From NCBI GenBank assembly GCA_017556805.1, contig JAFYMC010000022.1, positions 1 to 64,000 on the forward strand: 64,000 nucleotides of DNA, given 5' to 3'. Origin of the DNA: Lachnospiraceae bacterium (GTDB lineage Bacteria > Bacillota > Clostridia > Lachnospirales > Lachnospiraceae). The notes below the pieces were generated by a model. That model did not search any database, was not told the origin of the DNA, and saw nothing but the letters and a program-made list of their open reading frames with translations. Shown in pieces: positions 23,678 to 32,842 of the stretch (within the stretch, counting starts at the first letter, position 1; every line of letters starts with the position of its first letter). The translations under genes were made by a program, and so were the position numbers.

Positions 23678-26433
23678 TGGAACGTATATTTTTTTATATT
23701 CTAACTATGAGCCTGACCGCAAGCCTTCTTACGATTGCGGTTCTGGCATTACGTCTTCTGCTGAAACGAACACCGAAAGCACTGTTTTGCATCTTATGGG
23801 GTTTTGTGGCTATCCGGTTGATTTTCCCTTTTTCGCCGGAAAGTCCTTTCAGTCTGATTCCCGCAAGTCTGACCGCTACAAATCCATCTCTTTCGGAACG
23901 GATTTCGTTCACAGATGAGCAAAACGTAACAGAAAACAAAACTTATGAAACACCTCAAACCGGAGAGAATGCTTCCGACGCGATTCCGTTTTTCCCTTTA
24001 GAGACGGACTTATCTACCACCGGCACCGCTTCCTCCGAGGAGGCACTTACACTACCGGAGGGGAGCATTGTCGCACCGCTTACTGCTACAGATACCGCTT
24101 TTACCGAATCTGATACCGTTTTTTTGCGTGGTGTGTCCCTTTTTGCAAATGTTCTCTGGCCGGTAGGTATTTTGGTGATGTTGACCTACGCCGGCATCAG
24201 TTACATCCGCATCCGCAGAAAGACAACTGAAACCATGCCGCTCTCAGACAATGTCTTTCTTTGTGACCACACGTGCACTCCGTTTATTCTGGGAATTTTC
24301 AAACCGCGTATCATTTTGCCGTCCTCTATCCGATCGGAAGAGGCGGATCATGTGATTGCCCACGAAAAGGCCCACCTAAAGCGTTTGGACCATATATGGA
24401 AGCCTTTGGGATTTGTACTGCTTTCCTTCTACTGGTTTAATCCGGTCTTATGGATTGCTTATATCTATTTGTGCAAGGATATCGAACTGGCCTGTGATGA
24501 GCGGGTGATTCAAAAGATGGATACGAATGAAATCAAGTCCTATTCTTCTACCTTGCTTCACTACAGCATTTCCCGGAAGACTGTTTCCTTTTGTCCGCTT
24601 GCTTTCGGAGAAGTTCATGTAAAGAAAAGAATCAAAAACGTCCTTCATTACAAACGTCCGGCCTTTTGGGTGATGCTCCTTGCGGTGGTTTCCTGTATTG
24701 CGGTAGCAGTCTGCTTTTTGACCAATCCGATGCATAAAAAGCCGGCAGAGACCGCAAAAGATCCGGGAGAGCTGCTCTTTCTCTCCTTTACCCTGAAGGA
24801 TACGGGTTCCGATCTTATCGGCTATGAAATTACTTCGGATCCGTATCTCTGTTTTACCAAGGACAATTTGGCTGCTCCTACGATTCCGGTGCAGTGGATC
24901 AATCACAACTACGTTGAGGATTTAACCTATGAAGAAAGCTTCGACGTACTACGTTACGAAAACGGCGCTTGGATCAGTTGTGCTACCAAGGACTTTGTAT
25001 TCCCGGAAATATCCCGTTTACTTCTGCGGAAAACCACACAAAATGTCACCTATTCCCTGACCGGATTCGACCTATCCAAAGACGGTCTCTATCGATTCCG
25101 TGTAGAACCGAAAGAAGGGCAATACTTATGGTTTGATTTTGAAACAGTCACCGCTTATGAGAACGCTACGGTATCTCTCTCGGATGCCTCTCTTCTTTCT
25201 ATCGCAGAGGCTGTTACCAAGGACAGAAGCAGCGCTACCGGTATTCGCGCCGAATATCCTGAATTATACGATATTCTGTTAGCCAACGGAGAGCGGACCG
25301 TTACCTGTTTTGTAGATGAACTCCTTGCCGCAAAGAAATACGGTATAAAAGAATTCTTTATGGCACAGATATGTTCCGAAATTACCGGCATTGGGCTGGA
25401 ACAGGGAGACTATAATCCGGAAACCTGGTGGGGCACTGCAGACCAGTGGCTTCGCATTTACGAAAAACATCTGGCTGCGGAAAAATATAACGAGCTGGCC
25501 ACAGGCGAAGGGAACCGACCGGCCGACACAGTGGCAGAATGGAAAAGCACTTCCCTGTTATCCGATTCCTACCATCCGAAGACACCAATGCCTCGTCCTC
25601 TTGTCTGGGTAAACTATTTCTACAACAGGGAAAAGAGCCCGGACGGCTCCCTTATCATGGAGTTTCCGGAATTTCCGGGCGTTACCATCTATGCGGATTC
25701 CCGGGAAATCCGTGCGGATTTTCCCGGAGGAACACAAACATTGATTACAGCAAGCACCATATGGACAACCTATCTGGCGGATTTAAACAAAGACAGTTAC
25801 CCGGAACTATGTGCTACCGTCAGCGCCGAAACAGCACCGGCAAACTTAGGTATTTTTGTTTACGATATTAAAAACAAAAAGTCCTACGAGCTTCGGGATT
25901 TCGACCGCTACAGCTATACTTTGTTCGGCGATTACGATTCAATGTTTGTACGTAAAATCGACCGGACCGGAGAAGAACAGGACTTTATGGGCAAATTGGT
26001 TTTGAACACCGACAATAGCGACTCTGCCGCCTTGTCCTTACTCGCAGTAGATGAAGCACTCTATAAGAGTGCTTGGGTGTTATCCTACACCCAAATTGAC
26101 CTGACAAGCTACAGCAAGCTGTACGCAGACTTAGCCCTGGGAGATAGCCGCTGGGGCGGATACGATTTCAAACCGATCTGTTATATCCTCACACAGGAGG
26201 ATTGGAATGCGTTTATCGCTGCATACCCGGATATAAAGGTATGGAAGAACCATCAGATTCTTACCCTTAAAGAAGCCTTTGATGCCGATATGGCAACCAC
26301 CATGGAGCACTATCAGGCCATGGACTATTCCATAACCTTCTTCCTATCGCCTTATGGCTTAACCCTGGGAGCCACAAACTATCCTCTTCCACAAGGCTTC
26401 TCTCAGACTTATAATCTGCACTCGGATGTCTGA
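23677..26433 (+). CDS. BlaR1/MecR1-type M56 membrane peptidase with large extracellular domain
   Basis: 918 residues, against about 585 for BlaR1. The N-terminal part has membrane helices (about 5-25, 36-52, 148-166) and the M56 zinc motif HEKAH at 229-233, with the downstream ELACDERVI supplying another ligand. A last helix lies at about 328-349. Some 570 residues then sit outside the cell. They do not show the SxxK/SxN/KTG set of a penicillin-binding sensor domain, so beta-lactams are not the obvious signal. Signal binding should trigger cleavage of the BlaI-type partner. A hairpin terminator follows directly. Confidence 0.9.
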   Translation: MERIFFYILTMSLTASLLTIAVLALRLLLKRTPKALFCILWGFVAIRLIFPFSPESPFSLIPASLTATNPSLSERISFTDEQNVTENKTYETPQTGENASDAIPFFPLETDLSTTGTASSEEALTLPEGSIVAPLTATDTAFTESDTVFLRGVSLFANVLWPVGILVMLTYAGISYIRIRRKTTETMPLSDNVFLCDHTCTPFILGIFKPRIILPSSIRSEEADHVIAHEKAHLKRLDHIWKPLGFVLLSFYWFNPVLWIAYIYLCKDIELACDERVIQKMDTNEIKSYSSTLLHYSISRKTVSFCPLAFGEVHVKKRIKNVLHYKRPAFWVMLLAVVSCIAVAVCFLTNPMHKKPAETAKDPGELLFLSFTLKDTGSDLIGYEITSDPYLCFTKDNLAAPTIPVQWINHNYVEDLTYEESFDVLRYENGAWISCATKDFVFPEISRLLLRKTTQNVTYSLTGFDLSKDGLYRFRVEPKEGQYLWFDFETVTAYENATVSLSDASLLSIAEAVTKDRSSATGIRAEYPELYDILLANGERTVTCFVDELLAAKKYGIKEFFMAQICSEITGIGLEQGDYNPETWWGTADQWLRIYEKHLAAEKYNELATGEGNRPADTVAEWKSTSLLSDSYHPKTPMPRPLVWVNYFYNREKSPDGSLIMEFPEFPGVTIYADSREIRADFPGGTQTLITASTIWTTYLADLNKDSYPELCATVSAETAPANLGIFVYDIKNKKSYELRDFDRYSYTLFGDYDSMFVRKIDRTGEEQDFMGKLVLNTDNSDSAALSLLAVDEALYKSAWVLSYTQIDLTSYSKLYADLALGDSRWGGYDFKPICYILTQEDWNAFIAAYPDIKVWKNHQILTLKEAFDADMATTMEHYQAMDYSITFFLSPYGLTLGATNYPLPQGFSQTYNLHSDV

Positions 26434-26451
26434 CTAATAATTGTCTCCTCT

Positions 26452-26506
26452 AAATCCGAGGAAATGCTATCGCACCTCCATACGAAAGCATTTTCTCGGA
26501 TTTCTT
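26452..26506 (+). terminator. Terminator after the M56 sensor gene
   Basis: AAATCCGAGgAAATGCT pairs with AGCATTTTCTCGGATTT, followed by CTTATTGATTTT. The stem is about 16 bp long with a single mismatch or bulge and an 18-nt loop. Confidence 0.75.
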
Positions 26507-26509
26507 ATT

Positions 26510-26647
26510 GATTTTGAACCCTTCGGGCACGTAGCCGTCACTACAGTCTGTACCCGATTTTTTAGAGTACTATAATCAAGAAGAACCCACAAAAGAAAAT
26601 CGGGCACAGACTTTTTTTACAAGTCCGTGCCCGAAGGATTCAAAATC
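26510..26647. repeat. 138-bp element with 22-bp terminal inverted repeats
   Basis: GATTTTGAACCCTTCGGGCACG (26510-26531) is inverted at 26626-26647 with a single mismatch. Each end also has an inner hairpin (CGGGCAC...GTACCCG on the left, CGGGCACAGACTT...AAGTCCGTGCCCG on the right). It lies between convergent genes and has no coding capacity. It may be a MITE or simply a duplicated terminator. Confidence 0.7.
26591..26633 (-). terminator. Rho-independent terminator of the PurF paralogue
   Basis: The minus strand folds CGGGCACGGACTT/AAGTCTGTGCCCG and ends in ATTTTCTTTT. It forms the right arm of the 138-bp element. Confidence 0.8.
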
Positions 26648-26655
26648 GATTAGCC

Positions 26656-28056
26656 CTATTCTCTTCCGCTCCAGCAATACGTACACAGCTTGCTCGGATC
26701 GATTCCCACGGACTCAATCATGTCATCCAGACGATGGAACCGCAAGGAAGTAAAGTTAAGCTTCTTTCTGATGTTCTCTACCATGTCATTGTACTTTACG
26801 GATTCCGGATCGATATACTGCTCCAAATCCACATCTGCTCTTCCCTCACGCTCCGCAATGATACGTCTCGTAATGAGGTCCATTTCGGAATTGGAACGGG
26901 AGAAATTCAGGTACTTACAACCGAACATTAACGGCGGACATGCGGTACGAATGTGTACTTCCTTTGCTCCGCTCTGGTATAAAAATTCGGTAGTCTCGCT
27001 AAGCTGCGTACCGCGCACAATAGAGTCATCAATCAAGAGCAGGCTCTTATCCTGAATCAAATCATGCACCGGAAGCATCTTCATCTTTGCAATCATGTTA
27101 CGCTGACTCTGAATGGTCGGCATAAAGGAACGCGGCCAAGTCGGCGTATACTTAATAAACGGTCTGGAAAACGGAACACCGGATGCATTTGCATAACCGA
27201 TGGCATGCGGCGTACCGGAGTCCGGAATACCTGCCACACTGTCCGGCTTTACATCGTCACGTTTTGCAAGCTTTGCACCGCACTCGTAACGCATCTTCTC
27301 TACACTGACACCTTCATAAGAAGAGGACGGATAGCCGTAATATACCCAAAGGAAAGTACAGATACGCATCTCACTGCCCGGCTTTGCAAGGGTAATCACG
27401 GCCTCCGGGGTCATCACAACGATTTCTCCCGGACCCAGTTCCTTATAATCCTGATATCCCAAATTCAAATAGGCAAAGCACTCAAAGGAAGCACAAAATG
27501 CGCCGTCCTTCTTACCGATGGCCACCGGGGTTCTGCCGTACTTATCACGAGCTGCATAGATTCCCTTCGGCGTCATTACTAAAATCGTCATGGAACCCTG
27601 AATCATATCCTGGGCATACTGAATACCGTCCACCAGATTTTCCTGCTGATTAATCAGCGCCGCCACAAGCTCCGTAGCATTGATATCGCCACCGCTCATC
27701 TCAAGGAAATGAGAACCGCCGTTGGCAAAAATCTTCTTCACCAATTCTTCGATATTATTAATCTTACCTACGGTAATAATGGAATAGGTACCGTGATGGG
27801 AACGCACCAAAAGCGGTTGCGGCTCAAAATCGGAAATACACCCGATACCGATATTTCCCTTCATCTCGTGAACATCTTTTTCAAACTTGGTACGAAACGG
27901 AGAATTCTCGATGTTATGAATGGAACGGTTAAACTCACCGTCACCGTATACTGCCATACCACCGCGTCTGGTACCTAAGTGAGAATGATAGTCTGTTCCG
28001 AAAAATAAATCAAATACACAATCCTCTTTTGAGGCTACCGCAAAAAATCCGCCCAT
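26656..28056 (-). CDS. PurF-like amidophosphoribosyltransferase paralogue lacking the glutaminase cysteine
   Basis: 466 residues from ATG 28056 (GGAGG 8 nt upstream; the ATG at 28062 is too close). The fold is that of PurF: an N-terminal class II glutamine amidotransferase domain (about 1-220) and a phosphoribosyltransferase domain with an intact PRPP loop LLLIDDSIVRGTQ. ACPPLMFGCKY and CTYCW at the C-terminus match the iron-sulfur cysteines of the Bacillus-type enzyme. The N-terminus reads MGGFFAVAS, where active enzymes have Cys as the nucleophile (CGxFG), so residue 2 is Gly. LQHRGQ is replaced by LGTRRGG. Glutamine hydrolysis should be impossible. It may use ammonia, pair with another amidotransferase or regulate purine synthesis. 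No other pur gene is adjacent. Confidence 0.85.
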   Translation of the reverse strand: MGGFFAVASKEDCVFDLFFGTDYHSHLGTRRGGMAVYGDGEFNRSIHNIENSPFRTKFEKDVHEMKGNIGIGCISDFEPQPLLVRSHHGTYSIITVGKINNIEELVKKIFANGGSHFLEMSGGDINATELVAALINQQENLVDGIQYAQDMIQGSMTILVMTPKGIYAARDKYGRTPVAIGKKDGAFCASFECFAYLNLGYQDYKELGPGEIVVMTPEAVITLAKPGSEMRICTFLWVYYGYPSSSYEGVSVEKMRYECGAKLAKRDDVKPDSVAGIPDSGTPHAIGYANASGVPFSRPFIKYTPTWPRSFMPTIQSQRNMIAKMKMLPVHDLIQDKSLLLIDDSIVRGTQLSETTEFLYQSGAKEVHIRTACPPLMFGCKYLNFSRSNSEMDLITRRIIAEREGRADVDLEQYIDPESVKYNDMVENIRKKLNFTSLRFHRLDDMIESVGIDPSKLCTYCWSGRE

Positions 28057-28169
28057 TTGCAAATCCTCCGTTTTCTATTCCGTCGTATTCTGCATTCTGC
28101 AACTCCCGAACCCGATTCTATAGAACCACGTCCTATATTGTAATATACTTTTCCCCGGAATGCAATACG

Positions 28170-28205
28170 CAAAATTGACGGATTTACAAAGAAATCCGCC
28201 AATTA
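28170..28205 (-). terminator. Terminator after the P-type ATPase gene
   Basis: The minus strand folds AATTGGCGGATTT/AAATCCGTCAATT with a short loop, followed by TTGCG. The stem is strong but the T tract is short. Confidence 0.65.
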
Positions 28206-28216
28206 TATTGGTTACT

Positions 28217-30100
28217 TTATTTCATTTTCAGTACCCGCATGGCATTTAAAATTGCAAGCACCGATACGCCCACATCCGCAAATACCGCTTCCCACATGGT
28301 AGCCATGCCGAAAGCACCCAAAAGAAGTACCAAAAGTTTTACGCCCAGGGCAAACACAATATTCTGCTTCACAACGGTCAGGGTCTTCCGTGAGATTTTC
28401 ACCACGGTAGCAATCTTTTTCACATCGTCATCCATCAGTACAATGTCCGCCGCCTCGATTGCCGCATCAGAACCGAACTTTCCCATCGCAATGCCGATAT
28501 CTGCTCTGGTAAGCACCGGTGCGTCATTGATACCGTCTCCCACAAAGGCCAGTTTCTCTTTTTCTTTCCGCTTATTGAGCAACTCCTCTACCTTGCTTAC
28601 TTTATCCCCCGGAAGCAGCTCCGCGCACACTTCCGTAAGGCCTAATTCCTTTGCTACTGCCTCTGCTACGGCCTGCCGGTCTCCGGTCAGCATCACAAAC
28701 TCCTTTACTCCGGCATGACGCATCAAATCGACAGTTTCCTTGGCACCCACCTTCAAGGAATCCGCAATGACAATGCTTCCGGCAAAGGCACCATCCGTCG
28801 CCACATATACCACGGTACCTGCCTGCTCACATATCGCATAAGACACACCTTCCCGCTTCATCAGCTTTTCATTGCCGAGCAACACACGTTTTCCATCCAC
28901 ACGAACACGAATTCCGTAGCCCGGAAGTTCTTCCGCTTTCGTCACCCGCTCTGTGGCAACCTGCTTCCCGTAAGCCTCCCGAAGCGCCTCTCCGATAGGA
29001 TGGTCGGAGTATACTTCTCCGTGAGCAGCAATTTCCAAAAGCTCTGCTTCGGAACAACCTTCCGGATAAATCCCCGCCACCTTAAACTCTCCCTTGGTCA
29101 GGGTTCCGGTCTTATCAAACACAAGGGCAGACACCTCCGCCATTGCTTCCAGATAATTACTCCCCTTTACCAGTACACCTCGTTTTGATGCCGCACCGAT
29201 TCCCCCGAAAAAACTAAGCGGTACGGATATCACCAACGCACACGGACAGGACACCACAAGAAAAACACATGCCTTATGAAGCCAGAGTCCGAAGGGTTCT
29301 CCTGCAACAAGGGGTGGCAGTACTGCCAGCAAAACCGCCCCAACGGTAACGAGAGGTGTATAGTATTTAGCAAACTTCGTAATGAAATTTTCCGTTTTGG
29401 CCTTCTTACTGCTTGCGTTTTCTACAAGCTCCAGTATTTTGGCCACGGTAGAATCCTCAAACTCCCTTGTCACCCGTACCCGCAGGGTTCCGCTACCATT
29501 CACGCAACCGCTGATAATCTCATCCCCCGCCGTCACGGTACGAGGCACCGATTCTCCTGTTAACGCCGTCGTATCCAAGAGAGAGCTTCCTTCCACTATG
29601 ATTCCGTCAAGAGGGACCCTTTCTCCCGGCTTGATTACAATAATACTGCCGATTTCTACCTCATCCGGATCTACCTCGGTCAGCACTCCGTCCGTTTCCA
29701 GATTCGCATATTCCGGACAAATATCCAACATATCGGAAATCGCCCGTCGCGATTTTCCTACCGCATAGCTTTGGAACAACTCTCCCGTCTGGTAAAACAA
29801 CATGACAGCTACCGCCTCCGGATATTCTCCTACAAAAAAGGCTCCGAAGGTGGCAATTACCATCAAAAAGTTTTCATCAAACACCTGACCGTGAGCTATG
29901 TTGCGAACAGCCTTCCATAAAATGTCATAGCCGATAATGAGATACGGTATCAAATGTACCGCAAGCAATATCCAACGCTTTCCCGGCGCATCCAAGCCAA
30001 CAGCCGCAAATCCATCGCCGTACTCTGCCGCAAGCAACGCAACAAATATCCCTGATACAATCAATATTCGAACCAAGACCTTCTTTTGCTTTGCATCCAT
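28217..30100 (-). CDS. Zn/Cd/Pb-type P1B ATPase without N-terminal metal-binding domain
   Basis: 627 residues. The membrane CPC motif (VSCPCALVISVPLSFFGGIGAASKRG) marks a soft-metal P1B pump. DKTGTLTKGEF holds the phosphorylated Asp, TGES is in TALTGESVPRT, and GDGINDAPVL completes the haloacid core. The N-terminus starts directly with membrane helices and lacks the usual HMA domain, which is instead encoded separately 60 bp upstream. CPC with an ArsR/CadC-type repressor in the operon points to Zn, Cd or Pb export rather than copper. Confidence 0.94.
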   Translation of the reverse strand: MDAKQKKVLVRILIVSGIFVALLAAEYGDGFAAVGLDAPGKRWILLAVHLIPYLIIGYDILWKAVRNIAHGQVFDENFLMVIATFGAFFVGEYPEAVAVMLFYQTGELFQSYAVGKSRRAISDMLDICPEYANLETDGVLTEVDPDEVEIGSIIVIKPGERVPLDGIIVEGSSLLDTTALTGESVPRTVTAGDEIISGCVNGSGTLRVRVTREFEDSTVAKILELVENASSKKAKTENFITKFAKYYTPLVTVGAVLLAVLPPLVAGEPFGLWLHKACVFLVVSCPCALVISVPLSFFGGIGAASKRGVLVKGSNYLEAMAEVSALVFDKTGTLTKGEFKVAGIYPEGCSEAELLEIAAHGEVYSDHPIGEALREAYGKQVATERVTKAEELPGYGIRVRVDGKRVLLGNEKLMKREGVSYAICEQAGTVVYVATDGAFAGSIVIADSLKVGAKETVDLMRHAGVKEFVMLTGDRQAVAEAVAKELGLTEVCAELLPGDKVSKVEELLNKRKEKEKLAFVGDGINDAPVLTRADIGIAMGKFGSDAAIEAADIVLMDDDVKKIATVVKISRKTLTVVKQNIVFALGVKLLVLLLGAFGMATMWEAVFADVGVSVLAILNAMRVLKMK

Positions 30101-30160
30101 CCTACTTCATCTCCTCTCACCTAGGATCTTCTGTCCGATACAACAACGGACACACTCCGG

Positions 30161-30379
30161 CTACAGCAAAATCTTACAGTCCGGCTCTACTTTCTTACAA
30201 ATCGCAACTACCTGCTCCATAATTTCATCCATCCGAGCGTCCTCTGCCTCAATGGTCAGCTTCTGCATCATAAAGCTGACCGTAGCATCCTGCACGCCCT
30301 CAATCTTCTTAATAGCCTCTTCCATCTTTGCCGCGCAGTTGGCACAATCCAAATCCTGCATCTTAAATTTTTTCTTCAT
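30161..30379 (-). CDS. Free-standing heavy-metal-associated (HMA) protein
   Basis: 72 residues forming one HMA domain: MKKKFKMQDLDCANCAAKMEEAIKKIEGVQDATVSF. The DCANC motif with a preceding Asp is typical of Zn/Cd-type HMA domains. AGGAGG lies upstream. It probably delivers metal to, or regulates, the ATPase encoded next, replacing the missing covalent domain. Confidence 0.92.
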   Translation of the reverse strand: MKKKFKMQDLDCANCAAKMEEAIKKIEGVQDATVSFMMQKLTIEAEDARMDEIMEQVVAICKKVEPDCKILL

Positions 30380-30429
30380 ACCTTTATCCTCCTGTCTTAT
30401 ACTTCCGGTACCGTGTCATTGACCGGGTC

Positions 30430-30789
30430 CTACTCCTCAATGTGCTCCAGTCCCTGGCCGATGATTGCTCTGACATGGTCATCAGCCAAAGAATAAAAGA
30501 TGGACTTCCCTGCTCTTCTGTTTTTTACCAACTTCGCCTGCTTCAAAATCTTTAGCTGGTGAGACACCGCCGACTGGGTCATCTGTAACGCCTCTGCCAA
30601 ATCGCAGACACACACCTCCGCTTCAAACAGAACAAACAATATTCTGATTCGAGTAGAATCACCGAACACCTTAAACAACTCCGCCAAATCGTATAACGCC
30701 TCTTCCTTCGGCATCTGTGCGGTTACCTTCTGTAGTAGCTCCTCATGCACACAAACACTTTCACAACATTCTACGCCGTTTTGATGCAT
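30430..30789 (-). CDS. ArsR/SmtB-family metal sensor repressor
   Basis: 119 residues. A winged helix (LFKVFGDSTRIRILFVLFEAEVCVCDLAEALQMTQSAVSHQLKILKQAKLVKNRR) is preceded by Cys and His residues (ECCESVCVHEE). CVCDL matches the alpha3N metal site of CadC-like sensors, and the C-terminal DDHVRAIIGQGLEHIEE matches the alpha5 zinc site. Metal binding would release it from the palindrome at 30868-30887 and switch on the HMA and ATPase genes. Confidence 0.93.
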   Translation of the reverse strand: MHQNGVECCESVCVHEELLQKVTAQMPKEEALYDLAELFKVFGDSTRIRILFVLFEAEVCVCDLAEALQMTQSAVSHQLKILKQAKLVKNRRAGKSIFYSLADDHVRAIIGQGLEHIEE

Positions 30790-30867
30790 TCTATCGTCTC
30801 CTTTCCGATGCGAACTTCCTTCTTTCCGTTAGAACTCACATCACGGTATCTACTTATTTCGTTTATC

Positions 30868-30926
30868 ATATGAACAGTCATTCATATGTTCATTTGTATA
30901 ATACTACTACTTTGACGTTTTGTCAA
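30868..30926 (-). promoter_or_regulatory. Promoter and operator of the metal-export operon
   Basis: On the minus strand TTGACA (30926-30921), 17-bp spacer, TATTAT (30903-30898), then ATATGAATGACTGTTCATAT (30887-30868), an ArsR/SmtB-type interrupted palindrome near the transcription start. Confidence 0.85.
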
Positions 30927-30933
30927 TCACTTT

Positions 30934-32700
30934 TTACACTTCCATTATCCGCAGACTTTCCTCCACACAGACAGTCCCCCACCCAATGTAAGGATTGGGA
31001 TTATTCAACAGTCCGGAAAGCGGCCTTGCTCCCCGTATCAAAAAGGACTTCAGCCGTTCCCCGTACAAATACGGATCATTCCCCTCTACGATTCCCCATT
31101 GCATAAGCAACGCGGCACACCCGGTCACAAAGGGAGTGGCCATAGAAGTCCCTGTTTTCGTCGTATATCCTCCTCCCGGCGCACAGGACACAATCTCCAC
31201 TCCCGGCGCTGCCAAATCCGGCTTAATCCCACTGCCGCCCTCAGTTCCTCTCGGATAACCTCTTCCGGAAAAATTCGTAATACTGCCGGTCCTGCCGTCG
31301 TAGGCCGCCACCGCAACAGGCCGGCTTGCCGTAGAAGGTACGGTCAATGTCCGCTCCGGCGTCGCCTGCAAAAACCGGGTCACCGTACTCTGTACTCCGC
31401 CTACAATCCAAATGTCATATTCACCGTCCAAAATCCGCACCGGTCGCAGCCGGATCCGCCAGGTTCCCTCTGCAAGAAAGCCTTCCGTCCCCCGTAATGT
31501 AATTCCGATTTCCCGTAGCAACCGATATGGCGTTGTCTCCCCCACAAATATCTCTGCCACCGCGTCCATAAACTCCAATACCGCTCCGGAGGCTGCCGGA
31601 TAGCCTTTGATTGCAGTTCCGTTTGCTTCCTCCCCCTCCGGTAACTGACGTACCGTTCCCGAAGGGGATATTACAGATATCTCAAACGTATCAAGAGAAT
31701 TGAGCCAGAGTCCCATGCGTATGTTGCGTTCCTTAGGCCCCACCGAAAGGAGTATTTCCCTCTCGGTTCCGTTTTCGAATTCCTCCTGCCTTTCGTTATC
31801 CCTTTGACTATTTTTCAAAAAGGCTCCTCCCACATGCCATCCCAAGGCTGCATTATTTCCCGTACCGATGCAAATACAGGTCTTTCCGTACAACGCCACC
31901 GTGTCCAGATAGGTTTCCAAAAGACTCTCTCCGTCATGGGCTCCCTCATTGTTCCCAAAGGAAAGGTTGATGCTTACAGGCATGCCCGCATCTGCCGCAT
32001 ATCGCACACAAAAATCTACCGCCGACATCAGATTCGTAGTTTGCGGAAAAGGGTCCGCCTGGGTTCCTCCCAGCTTTACCACCAGCAATTCACTTTCATA
32101 GGCAACGCCCCGGTAGCGCCCCCCCGAGGCTCTGCCGTTTCCTGCGGTAATTCCGGTCACATGGGTCCCGTGACCGGACAAATCGGTCTCCGGAACAAGG
32201 CTTCCCCCATCCATAGTCCGCTCTCCCTGTAACGCCGCATTCAAACGCTCTCTTGTATAAAGAACTCCATCCAGGTATCCTTCCGGCGGTGTATTGGGAT
32301 ATCCGATTCCATTCTCGGACTGCACATCTCCGGTATCATCCTCCGCTGTCTGATCCCAAAGGGCCGCAATCCGCGTCGTCCCGTCCTCGTTTCTGAAATC
32401 CGGATGGGTATAATCAATTCCGGAATCAATTACCGCCACCAATACCCCCTTACCGGTAAGTCCCGGCTCTCTCGCCTGCAGCGCTGTCACACAGGCTGCC
32501 CGCCGCCCGTTTACCGCCTCGGTATAAACTCTTGCCGGCACCTCCGTCCAAAGAATTTCTTCCGCAGAAAGCAAACTCGGAGCCAACTCCTGCCGGATAC
32601 GCACAACGGCATAGCCTCCCAGAAGCTCCTCCGCTAAAAAGCCGATTTTTTCCGCCAAACCTTTGATATCTCCCACATAACGTACAATTAAGTCAAGCAT
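30934..32700 (-). CDS. Subtilisin-family (S8) serine protease, Csp-like
   Basis: 588 residues from ATG 32700 (MLDLIVRYVG). The open frame extends to 32832 but that part overlaps the terminator of the upstream gene. No strong ribosome-binding site is seen. All three catalytic residues are present: Asp in VAVIDSGIDYTHPDF, His in SGHGTHVTGI and Ser in GTSMATPFVTG. An N-terminal pro-like region (about 1-85) and a long insert between His and Ser fit the clostridial CspA/B/C-like group. Without a signal peptide it may act inside the cell or spore; in Clostridium, Csp proteases process the germination lytic enzyme. That role here is inference. Confidence 0.88.
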   Translation of the reverse strand: MLDLIVRYVGDIKGLAEKIGFLAEELLGGYAVVRIRQELAPSLLSAEEILWTEVPARVYTEAVNGRRAACVTALQAREPGLTGKGVLVAVIDSGIDYTHPDFRNEDGTTRIAALWDQTAEDDTGDVQSENGIGYPNTPPEGYLDGVLYTRERLNAALQGERTMDGGSLVPETDLSGHGTHVTGITAGNGRASGGRYRGVAYESELLVVKLGGTQADPFPQTTNLMSAVDFCVRYAADAGMPVSINLSFGNNEGAHDGESLLETYLDTVALYGKTCICIGTGNNAALGWHVGGAFLKNSQRDNERQEEFENGTEREILLSVGPKERNIRMGLWLNSLDTFEISVISPSGTVRQLPEGEEANGTAIKGYPAASGAVLEFMDAVAEIFVGETTPYRLLREIGITLRGTEGFLAEGTWRIRLRPVRILDGEYDIWIVGGVQSTVTRFLQATPERTLTVPSTASRPVAVAAYDGRTGSITNFSGRGYPRGTEGGSGIKPDLAAPGVEIVSCAPGGGYTTKTGTSMATPFVTGCAALLMQWGIVEGNDPYLYGERLKSFLIRGARPLSGLLNNPNPYIGWGTVCVEESLRIMEV

Positions 32701-32760
32701 ATCGCAAAACTCTTTTCGGTTCCTCACAAGTACTATATGAGGGAATCCCCATGATAGACA

Positions 32761-32804
32761 TAAAACAGGCAGTCTCCCGGAATACGTTCCGAAAAACTGC
32801 CTGC
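32761..32804 (-). terminator. Rho-independent terminator after the threonine aldolase gene
   Basis: The minus strand folds CAGGCAGTTTTTCGGAA/TTCCGGGAGACTGCCTG with a short loop, ending in TTTTATG. Confidence 0.8.
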
Positions 32805-32842
32805 TTCTATCTGATGCCTTCCCGATTACCAAGGCCCTTTTT

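Noticed and set aside
32701-32832. Longer N-terminus for the subtilase
   Set aside because: The extension overlaps the rho-independent terminator of the upstream threonine aldolase gene.
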